Assembly (NCBI GenBank): GCA_027031185.1
Contig: JALVEF010000068.1
Location: forward strand, 1 to 5,073
Direction: 5' to 3'
Length of the DNA stretch: 5,073 nucleotides
Source: Saprospiraceae bacterium
GTDB lineage: Bacteria > Bacteroidota > Bacteroidia > Chitinophagales > Saprospiraceae
A program made the translations under genes and the position numbers. A model generated the notes under the pieces. That model saw nothing but the letters and a program-made list of their open reading frames with translations. It was not told where the DNA came from and did no database searches. Shown here piece by piece: positions 1 through 5,073 of this stretch (positions are counted from its first letter, which is position 1; each line of letters starts with the position of its first letter).

Positions 1-1793
1 TGTTGGCCGTCCCGGCGGAGCACAAGCGGAAAGTCAAGGGCATCATCCATGATGAGTCCACTACGGGGAAAACGGTATTCATCGAACCGGAAGCGGCTAT
101 CTTGCTGAACAATGAGCTGTTTGACCTGGAAGTGCGCCGCCAGGAGGAAATCTACCGTTTGTTGGCAGATTTGAGCGGTAAGCTCCGGGGAATAATTTCC
201 GGGCTCCGGTCTTGTCAGGATGTCGTAGTACATTTGGATGTGGTGCAAGCCAAAGCCGCTCTGGCGCTCCGGATGGATGCTGCCCGTCCTTTTATACAAG
301 ATAAGCCCGGCCTGGGTATCCGGCAGGGCCGGCATCCGCTGCTATATCTGAAAAACAAATCCGAAAACAAAAAGACGGTACCGTTTGACTTGGAATTGCA
401 CCGGCCCAACCGCATTTTGGTCATTTCCGGACCCAATGCCGGGGGCAAGTCTGTGACGATGAAGGCCGTGGGTCTGTTGCAGTTGATGGTGCAGGCGGGT
501 CTGCACGTGCCCGCCGACAGCCGTTCTACTTTCGGTATCTTCCGGAAAGTATTCGCCGACATTGGGGACCAGCAATCCATCGAGGACGATTTGAGTACGT
601 ACAGCTCGCGCCTTCGGAATATGAACGACTTTGTCCGGCGGGCCGATGCGCGTACACTGGTGCTCATTGATGAATTTGGGTCCGGTACGGACCCGAAGAT
701 CGGGGGCGCCATTGCCGAAGCTCTGCTTCGTACCATCCATCAAAAAAAGGTTTTTGGGGTGCTGACCACGCATTATCCCAATTTGAAAATCTTCGCTTTC
801 CGGACGCGGGGCCTGCTCAATGGGGCGATGGTGTTTGACCGGGAGAAGCTCACGCCGACGTATGAGTTGAAGATCGGCCGGCCGGGGAGTTCGTTTGCCT
901 TTGAGGTGGCGGCTGCCAGCGGATTGGATGAAGATATCTTGCGCTATGCCCGCAAACGTGCGGGAAAGAATACACGGGAGACGGATGAGCTGCTCATCGC
1001 GTTGCAGCAGGAGAAGGCTGAGTTGGAAGAAAAGCTTCGTCGGGTAAAGGAGCGGGAGGAAGAAGTGGATCGCCTGATCAAGGCTTACAATGCCATGAAG
1101 GATGACCTGGACTTCAAACGCCGCAAAATCAAACTCGCCTCCAAAGAGCAAGACTTGCAGACGGCCTCAGCAGCTCATCGCCAGGTGCAGGAATTGATAC
1201 GCCAACTGCGCGAAGAAAAGAATCTCGAAAAGGCAAAAGCCATCGCAAGCCAAATCCGGGCCCAACGCGAACAAATCGCCCGGGAAGTCAAAGATCTGAA
1301 CGATGCCATGTGGCAGGCACCTGACACGCAACGAGCCATCCGGCAAATCCGCCCGGGGACGATGGTCAGGTTTCGCGCCGGCGGTGCGATGGGCCGGGTC
1401 GAAGAAGTGCGCAATAAGACGGTGGTGATGCGCGTCGGTGAAATGCGCGTCACGGCCAAGTTGTCAGAAGTCGTGGCCGTGGAAGGGGAACCGATTCGGC
1501 GCCCCTCCTTCGTAAAGACGAATCTAAAAAGCCAGGAAGGCCATTTTGAGACGGAATTGGATCTCCGCGGCATGGCACCGCTAGATGCCGCTCAAACGCT
1601 GGAGAAATTTATTGATCGTGCCATTCTCACCAATACACATAAGCTGCGCATCATCCACGGCAAGGGTACGGGCAGGCTGCGGCGCCTGGTGCGCGAGCAG
1701 GTTAAGCCGTATGAGGCGATGATCTCCCGTGTCTTTCATCCGGCTCCGGAATTGGGCGGCGATGGGGTGACGATTATTGAAATTAAAAATTAA
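1..1793 (+). CDS. mutS2: MutS2 family ATPase/Smr-domain protein, 5' partial
   Basis: This is a MutS paralogue that lacks the mismatch-recognition domain. Characterised members suppress homologous recombination by acting on branched DNA, and in Bacillus subtilis the protein also acts on collided ribosomes. Residues are numbered from the codon at 3-5. The visible parts in order are: the end of the core/lever region with HDES.TGKTVFIEPE (16-30); Walker A GPNAGGKS (143-150); the MutS signature DDLSTYSSRL (195-204); Walker B LVLIDEFGSGTDP (219-231, with D223 and E224); the switch histidine in TTHYPN (H257); a charged coiled coil (about 325-435); a KOW-like stretch PGTMVRFRAGGAMGRVEEV (451-469); and a C-terminal Smr domain (about 514-596) with LDLRG and HGKGTGRLR. 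The reading frame is open at base 1. The first complete codon is TTG for an internal leucine, not a start, and about 190-200 N-terminal residues are missing by comparison with the usual length of about 790 residues. The stop is TAA at 1791-1793. The ATPase and Smr motifs look intact, so the gene appears functional. Whether this protein works on DNA, ribosomes or both cannot be told from sequence. Confidence 0.96.
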   Translation, partial: LAVPAEHKRKVKGIIHDESTTGKTVFIEPEAAILLNNELFDLEVRRQEEIYRLLADLSGKLRGIISGLRSCQDVVVHLDVVQAKAALALRMDAARPFIQDKPGLGIRQGRHPLLYLKNKSENKKTVPFDLELHRPNRILVISGPNAGGKSVTMKAVGLLQLMVQAGLHVPADSRSTFGIFRKVFADIGDQQSIEDDLSTYSSRLRNMNDFVRRADARTLVLIDEFGSGTDPKIGGAIAEALLRTIHQKKVFGVLTTHYPNLKIFAFRTRGLLNGAMVFDREKLTPTYELKIGRPGSSFAFEVAAASGLDEDILRYARKRAGKNTRETDELLIALQQEKAELEEKLRRVKEREEEVDRLIKAYNAMKDDLDFKRRKIKLASKEQDLQTASAAHRQVQELIRQLREEKNLEKAKAIASQIRAQREQIAREVKDLNDAMWQAPDTQRAIRQIRPGTMVRFRAGGAMGRVEEVRNKTVVMRVGEMRVTAKLSEVVAVEGEPIRRPSFVKTNLKSQEGHFETELDLRGMAPLDAAQTLEKFIDRAILTNTHKLRIIHGKGTGRLRRLVREQVKPYEAMISRVFHPAPELGGDGVTIIEIKN

Positions 1794-1799
1794 AAATAT
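1792..1799 (+). repeat. 8-bp direct repeat, left flank (candidate target-site duplication)
   Basis: AAAAATAT lies directly against the first base of the outer inverted repeat and is repeated exactly at 2127-2134, directly against its last base. Its first two bases are the last two of the mutS2 TAA stop codon, so the element would have entered at the very end of the gene without changing the protein. The motif is AT-only in an AT-rich spot, so chance identity is possible. The exact abutment on both sides makes a target-site duplication the better explanation. Confidence 0.68.
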
Positions 1800-1860
1800 G
1801 TAACTGTTTAGGTACCCGCTGTTTTTGCGCTAAAATGGCCTTTTCGCGCCTGTCTTTGGT
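1800..1860 (+). repeat. Left arm of the outer element (L1)
   Basis: This 61-bp arm aligns without gaps to 1863-1923, with about 12 mismatches by eye (roughly 80% identity). The mismatches cluster in the stretch just after the shared GTAACTGTTT and are scattered after it. It is also an imperfect reverse complement of the right arm ending at 2126, with which it shares diagnostic bases. It stops after CTTTGGT, where the inner element begins two bases later. Confidence 0.75.
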
Positions 1861-1862
1861 TT

Positions 1863-2025
1863 GTAACTGTTTGAGCCCTCCTTGTTTTTGTGCTAAAATG
1901 CCCTTTTTGCGTCTGCCTTTGGTAAAATTTTCTCATGTAGCGGTGCTACACATCGAAAATTTTACCTTCGGCATACACAAAAATGACTATTTTATCCCTA
2001 AAAACAGGAGCACCCAAACAGTTAC
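1863..2025. mobile_element. Inner palindromic element, complete unit
   Basis: This 163-bp unit begins GTAACTGTTTG (1863-1873) and ends with its exact complement (2015-2025). Near its middle is a perfect 12-bp inverted repeat, GGTAAAATTTTC at 1921-1932 with GAAAATTTTACC at 1955-1966. These enclose a short hairpin, TGTAGC-GGT-GCTACA, at 1936-1950. Between ends and centre the arms are imperfectly complementary, so a single strand could fold into one long, bulged hairpin. Its flanks, TTTGGTTT on the left and TAATTTTC on the right, do not match, so no target duplication marks this insertion. It may instead have arrived by recombination, or the duplication may have decayed. Confidence 0.7.
1926..2025 (+). 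repeat. 100-bp direct repeat, copy A (centre plus right arm of the inner element)
   Basis: This copy matches 2027-2126 over 100 bp with five substitutions and no gaps; one base (2026) separates the copies. It contains the central hairpin, the GAAAATTTTACC block and the arm ending CAAACAGTTAC. Its identity to copy B (95%) is much higher than that between the two left arms, so the two halves of the element have not diverged evenly. Confidence 0.85.
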
Positions 2026-2026
2026 T

Positions 2027-2126
2027 AATTTTCTCATGTAGCGGTGCTACACATCGAAAATTTTACCTTCGACATCCACGAAAATGCCTATTTTATCCCT
2101 AAAAACAGGAGCACCTAAACAGTTAC
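2027..2126 (+). repeat. 100-bp direct repeat, copy B (centre plus right arm of the outer element)
   Basis: This is the second copy of the 100-bp repeat. It carries the same hairpin TGTAGC-GGT-GCTACA at 2037-2051 and ends CTAAACAGTTAC. In the nested reading it is the right half of the outer element, whose left half is at 1800-1862. Confidence 0.85.
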
Positions 2127-2134
2127 AAAAATAT
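2127..2134 (+). repeat. 8-bp direct repeat, right flank (candidate target-site duplication)
   Basis: This exact copy of AAAAATAT follows directly after the terminal GTTAC of the outer element. With the left copy it predicts that the empty site read as the end of mutS2 followed by AAAAATATTTCTC. Confidence 0.68.
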
Positions 2135-2182
2135 TTCTCTTCGCGTACACCTGATTTTCTTCCGCGCGGCTTTTTGTTATAC

Positions 2183-2214
2183 CGAGGAACCGAGGAACCG
2201 AGGAATCGAGGAAC
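2183..2214 (+). repeat. Short tandem array, four 8-bp units of CGAGGAAC
   Basis: Four consecutive 8-bp units start at 2183, 2191, 2199 and 2207. Three are CGAGGAAC and the third ends in T (CGAGGAAT). The array is flanked by AC before and CG after, so the periodic tract spans about 2181-2216. It is non-coding, lies about 40 bases beyond the stop of pyc on that gene's transcript, and is separate from the palindromic element. I see no dyad within a unit, so a hairpin role is not indicated. Copy number could vary by slippage. Confidence 0.85.
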
Positions 2215-2254
2215 CGTTAATCCGGGTTTTAGGGGCAAGCACACCGTTCAGTAG

Positions 2255-5073
2255 TCATTCGAGTTCGATGACCAAGTCGTCTTGGGCGACCATTGTTTTT
2301 GGGGGTAGGACGACCCGCTTGACGATGCCGTCCACGGAAGAGGTGACAGTGGTCTCCATCTTCATCGCTTCGATGACAAAGAGCGGTTGGTTTGCCTTGA
2401 CTTTGTCACCGGGGACAACGAGGATCTCGGAAATAGATCCTTGCAAAGGGGCGCCAATGTGGTTGGGAGCGGTGGCCTTTTCGTGTGTCACTTCATTGGA
2501 AGCAGCCTGTGTGTCTTTGATGCGTATGGTGCGGGTCTGGCCGTTGAGTTTGAAGGAGAGATTGCGATAGCCCTTTTCGTCGGGCTCGCTCATGTATCGA
2601 AACTCAATCAATACTCGCTTGCCGGGCTCGAGTTCGACGAGGATCTCCTCGCGTGGCTTGAGGCCAAAGAAGAAGGCCGGTGTGGGTATCCACTGTACCT
2701 TGCCGTATTGTCTGACGTGGTCGCGGTAGTCTCTGAATACCTTGGGATAGAGCTTGTAGGAGAGGAAGTCGGTCATCTCCAAGTCGGCGCCAAACTCCTT
2801 TTTGAAAGCTTTGAATTCCTTGTCGAAATCTACTTGCTTGAGATTTTTGTTGGGCTTGTGGGTATAGGGCTTTTCGCCCTTAAGCACCATTTTTTGGAAT
2901 TTTTTGGGGAAACCGCCCTTGATCTGGCCGAGGTCGCCACGCATGAGTGCTTTGACGCTGTCGGGGAAGTCGAGCTGATCGCCGCGCTCCAGGACTTCGG
3001 TTTCGGTGAGGTTGTTGGATGTCATGAACATGGCCAGGTCGCCGACGACTTTTGAGGAGGGTGTGACCTTGATGATGTCGCCGAGGAGGCGGTTGGCGGC
3101 GATGTAGTTTTGTTTGATGGTCTCAAACTTGTCTTCGAGGCCGAGGGCGCGTGCCTGTGGCCGGAGGTTGGAGTACTGGCCGCCGGGTATTTCGTGGTCA
3201 TAGACTTCGGCGGTTCCGGCGCGAAGTTCCGTCTCAAATGGGTAGTAATAGCGGCGGACGGCTTCCCAATAATTGGAAAAGCGGTTGAGACTCTCCAGGT
3301 CAATGGGGTTTTCTCTCCGGTGTCCCCGCAGGGCGGCGGCCAGGCTGTTGAAATTGGGTTGAGAGGTGAGTCCCGACATAGATGCGAGTGCGACGTCCAC
3401 AATGTCCACGCCGGCGTTGATGGCGGCCCAGAGTGTGGCGGCCTGGATGCCGGCGGTGTCATGTGTGTGCAGGTGAATGGGGATGTCCACGGCTTTTTTG
3501 AGCTCGCGGACGAGGATTTCGGCGGCGCGTGGTTTGAGCAGGCCGGCCATGTCCTTGATGGCGATGATATGGGCGCCGGCGTCTTCGATTTGGCGGGCCA
3601 AATCGAGATAGTATTGCAAGTCGAATTTTTTCTTTTCGGGATTGGTGATGTCACCGGTGTAGCAGATGGACACTTCGGCGATGGCGTTGGTTTCGTTGCG
3701 TACGGTGCGGATACTGGTCTCCATGGCTTTGAGCCAGTTGAGGCTGTCGAAGATGCGGAAGACATCAATGCCGTTTTTGGCGGCTTCGACGACAAACTTT
3801 TCGATCAAGTTGTCGGGGTAGGCGGTGTATCCCACAGCGTTGGATCCGCGCAAGAGCATTTGGAGGAGGGTGTTGGGGATGGCATCGCGCAACAGGCGGA
3901 GTCGCTCCCAGGGATCTTCTTTGAGAAAACGGAGTGCCACGTCAAAGGTGGCACCGCCCCACACTTCCATAGAGAACAGGTCGCCACCGTGGTGGATGGC
4001 AAAGGACTTGGCGACGCGAAGCAGGTCAATGGTGCGCATTCGTGTGGCGAGGAGGGATTGGTGGGCGTCGCGGAAGGTGGTATCCGTAAATTGGATGGCG
4101 CGGGTTTTCTTGATTTTTTGCGCAAACTTTTCGGGTCCGAGTCGGTCGAGCAGGTCTTTGGAGCCTTTGGGGAATTCGGGTTTGGCGGCATAAGCGGGTG
4201 CGAGCGGAGTGCCGAAACGGACTTTGGGGTCCTGGTATTTGACATCGGGGTTTCCGTTGACGATGACGTTGCCCAGGTAGCGCATCAGCTTGGTGCCGCG
4301 GTCGCGGCCCTTGCGGATGCGGAAGAGCTCGGGGTGCTCATTGATGAAGTTGACGGTGGCTTTGCCGGAAGTGAAGACGGGATGCCGGAGGAGGTTGAGC
4401 AGGAAACCAATATTGGTTTTGACGCCGCGGATTCGAAACTCGCGCAGGGCGCGGTGGAGGCGGCGGGCTACACCGGGTAGTTCGCGGCCGCTGCCGGTGA
4501 CCTTGACGAGCATGGAATCGAAAAACGGGGAGATGGTGGAGCCGGCGTAGGCGCTGCCTTCGTCGAGCCGGATGCCAAAACCGGCGGCGCTGCGGTAAGC
4601 GGTAATGGTACCGTAGTCGGGGGTGAAGTCGTTTTCGGGGTCTTCGGTGGTGATGCGGCACTGGATGGCGCAGCCCGAGACGCGGATGCTGTCCTGGCTT
4701 TTGATATTGATGCCGGGATCGGACAACTTGCGTCCCATGGCGACCAGGATTTGGGCGCGGACGATGTCAATACCGGTGACTTCTTCGGTGATGGTGTGCT
4801 CTACCTGGATGCGCGGATTGACTTCAATGAAGTAGATGTTTTCGTTTTGGTCCACCAGGAATTCGACGGTGCCGGCGCAGTAGTAATTGGCTTTGCGGCC
4901 GAGGCGGAGGGCATAGTCATATAGCTTGGCTTTGGTCTCATCGGAGATGGAGACGCAGGGCGCTACTTCGACGACTTTTTGAAATCGGCGCTGGACGGAG
5001 CAATCGCGCTCGTACAGGTGGATGAGATTGCCGTGCTTGTCGCCCAGGAGTTGGACTTCGATGTGCTTTGGAT
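2255..5073 (-). CDS. pyc: Pyruvate carboxylase, 5' partial (C-terminal 938 residues)
   Basis: This biotin enzyme makes oxaloacetate from pyruvate, bicarbonate and ATP, replenishing the TCA cycle and feeding gluconeogenesis in the cytoplasm. Residue 1 is the codon ending at 5071. The frame is open to the window edge, and about 210 N-terminal residues are missing from a family length near 1150. Biotin carboxylase residues are visible in KHIEVQLLGD (2-11), ERDCSVQRRFQKVVEVAP (21-38), IEVNPRIQVEH (82-92) and CRITTEDP (R139). A short allosteric/tetramerisation linker follows (about 253-325). The carboxyltransferase domain (about 325-600) has metal ligand D335 in FRDAHQ, pyruvate-binding R408 in LLRGSN, the lysine that is carbamylated in this family (K506 in IKDMAG), metal ligands H535 and H537 in HTHD, and catalytic T670 in KVTPSSK. 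T670 lies 133 residues after the second metal histidine, the same spacing as in the Rhizobium etli enzyme. The biotinyl domain (about 872-938) ends the chain, with acceptor K904 in EAMKMET. Having all domains on one chain separates it from two-subunit carboxylases and from oxaloacetate decarboxylase alpha. Stop TGA is at 2257-2255. An in-frame GTG near 4855 codes an internal valine, not a start. The gene converges on mutS2. Confidence 0.97.
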   Translation of the reverse strand, partial: PKHIEVQLLGDKHGNLIHLYERDCSVQRRFQKVVEVAPCVSISDETKAKLYDYALRLGRKANYYCAGTVEFLVDQNENIYFIEVNPRIQVEHTITEEVTGIDIVRAQILVAMGRKLSDPGINIKSQDSIRVSGCAIQCRITTEDPENDFTPDYGTITAYRSAAGFGIRLDEGSAYAGSTISPFFDSMLVKVTGSGRELPGVARRLHRALREFRIRGVKTNIGFLLNLLRHPVFTSGKATVNFINEHPELFRIRKGRDRGTKLMRYLGNVIVNGNPDVKYQDPKVRFGTPLAPAYAAKPEFPKGSKDLLDRLGPEKFAQKIKKTRAIQFTDTTFRDAHQSLLATRMRTIDLLRVAKSFAIHHGGDLFSMEVWGGATFDVALRFLKEDPWERLRLLRDAIPNTLLQMLLRGSNAVGYTAYPDNLIEKFVVEAAKNGIDVFRIFDSLNWLKAMETSIRTVRNETNAIAEVSICYTGDITNPEKKKFDLQYYLDLARQIEDAGAHIIAIKDMAGLLKPRAAEILVRELKKAVDIPIHLHTHDTAGIQAATLWAAINAGVDIVDVALASMSGLTSQPNFNSLAAALRGHRRENPIDLESLNRFSNYWEAVRRYYYPFETELRAGTAEVYDHEIPGGQYSNLRPQARALGLEDKFETIKQNYIAANRLLGDIIKVTPSSKVVGDLAMFMTSNNLTETEVLERGDQLDFPDSVKALMRGDLGQIKGGFPKKFQKMVLKGEKPYTHKPNKNLKQVDFDKEFKAFKKEFGADLEMTDFLSYKLYPKVFRDYRDHVRQYGKVQWIPTPAFFFGLKPREEILVELEPGKRVLIEFRYMSEPDEKGYRNLSFKLNGQTRTIRIKDTQAASNEVTHEKATAPNHIGAPLQGSISEILVVPGDKVKANQPLFVIEAMKMETTVTSSVDGIVKRVVLPPKTMVAQDDLVIELE

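Larger units (their letters stand above)
1800..2126. mobile_element. Composite MITE-like palindromic element (outer copy interrupted by an inner copy)
   Basis: The ends form a perfect 14-bp inverted repeat: GTAACTGTTTAGGT at 1800-1813 and its complement at 2113-2126. Inside, the order is left arm (1800-1860), left arm (1863-1923), centre plus right arm (1926-2025), centre plus right arm (2027-2126). Taking out 1863-2025 leaves 164 bp (1800-1862 joined to 2026-2126), almost the same size as the 163-bp inner unit, with the same arm-centre-arm layout. The whole element is flanked directly by an 8-bp direct repeat. It carries no credible protein, so if it moved, a transposase encoded elsewhere did it. 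I cannot name the family. An 8-bp target duplication occurs in several insertion sequence families, and REP-type elements moved by single-strand transposases would not be expected to leave one. Seen: the repeats and flanks. Inferred: transposition and nesting. Confidence 0.75.

Noticed and set aside
342..1151. A 269-codon open frame on the minus strand, opposite mutS2
   Set aside because: It is fully antisense to conserved MutS2 ATPase and coiled-coil sequence and shows no known domain.
1835..2041. A 68-codon open frame on the plus strand inside the gap
   Set aside because: It lies wholly within the palindromic element, runs across two repeat arms and a centre, and has no recognisable domain. 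It reads as repeat DNA without stops rather than a gene.
1926..2126. The 100-bp direct repeats as a CRISPR array or simple tandem duplication
   Set aside because: There are only two copies with no spacer between them (one base), so this is not CRISPR. A simple tandem duplication does not explain the two left arms or the base pairings shared between nested arms.
2162..2177. CCGCGCGG followed by CTTTTTGTT, a possible intrinsic terminator for mutS2
   Set aside because: The 8-bp dyad has no room for a loop unless the stem shrinks to two or three pairs, so it is too weak to call.
2047..2244. A 65-codon open frame on the minus strand after pyc
   Set aside because: It is made of the 8-bp array and one arm of the element, and the repeated residues simply reflect the tandem DNA. 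No convincing ribosome binding site was seen.
3170..3172. Serine in the carboxylase motif GGQYSN where human pyruvate carboxylase has threonine (GGQYTN); first suspected to be a catalytic substitution
   Set aside because: Counting from the metal-binding histidines places the catalytic threonine 36 residues later, in KVTPSSK, where it is present (codon at 3062-3064). The serine is a conservative change at another site.
3110..4480. A 456-codon open frame on the plus strand, opposite pyc
   Set aside because: It is antisense to a well-conserved carboxylase. The pyc codon use, rich in C at third positions, removes stops from this frame. Its composition (Gly, Val, Phe, Asp-rich) does not look like a real protein.

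Overview
The window holds the 3' parts of two convergent housekeeping genes separated by a 461-bp gap that contains repeats. Both genes run off the window, so no start codon, promoter or ribosome binding site is visible for either. The protein sequences resemble those of Bacteroidota (MutS2 with the HDES.TGKTVFIEP stretch, and a single-chain pyruvate carboxylase with GGQYSNLRPQARALGLEDKFE). The coding DNA is moderately GC-rich, which would suit the Saprospiria/Chitinophagia side of that phylum, but this placement is a guess from memory of related proteins and was not computed.

Bases 1-1793 (+) encode the C-terminal roughly three quarters of MutS2: the MutS-type ATPase, a long coiled coil, a KOW-like segment and a C-terminal Smr domain. 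Bases 2255-5073 (-) encode the C-terminal 938 residues of a biotin-dependent pyruvate carboxylase: the end of the biotin carboxylase domain, the carboxyltransferase domain and the biotinyl domain, all with their key residues. The two genes have no evident functional link. They simply meet tail to tail.

The gap (1794-2254) is the interesting part. Bases 1800-2126 are a MITE-like palindromic element with no plausible coding capacity. It reads as one element of about 164 bp split near its centre by a second, related element of 163 bp, giving the order left arm, left arm, centre, right arm, centre, right arm. The outer ends are a perfect 14-bp inverted repeat, flanked directly by a perfect 8-bp direct repeat (AAAAATAT at 1792-1799 and 2127-2134), as expected of a transposition target-site duplication. 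The left copy overlaps the mutS2 stop codon. Bases that differ between the two right arms are matched in the correspondingly nested left arm, which supports the nested reading. A separate array of four 8-bp units (consensus CGAGGAAC) lies at 2183-2214. The remaining bases, 2135-2182 and 2217-2254, show nothing I can name with confidence.

No new protein system is present. The notable item is the nested palindromic element in the convergent intergenic gap.
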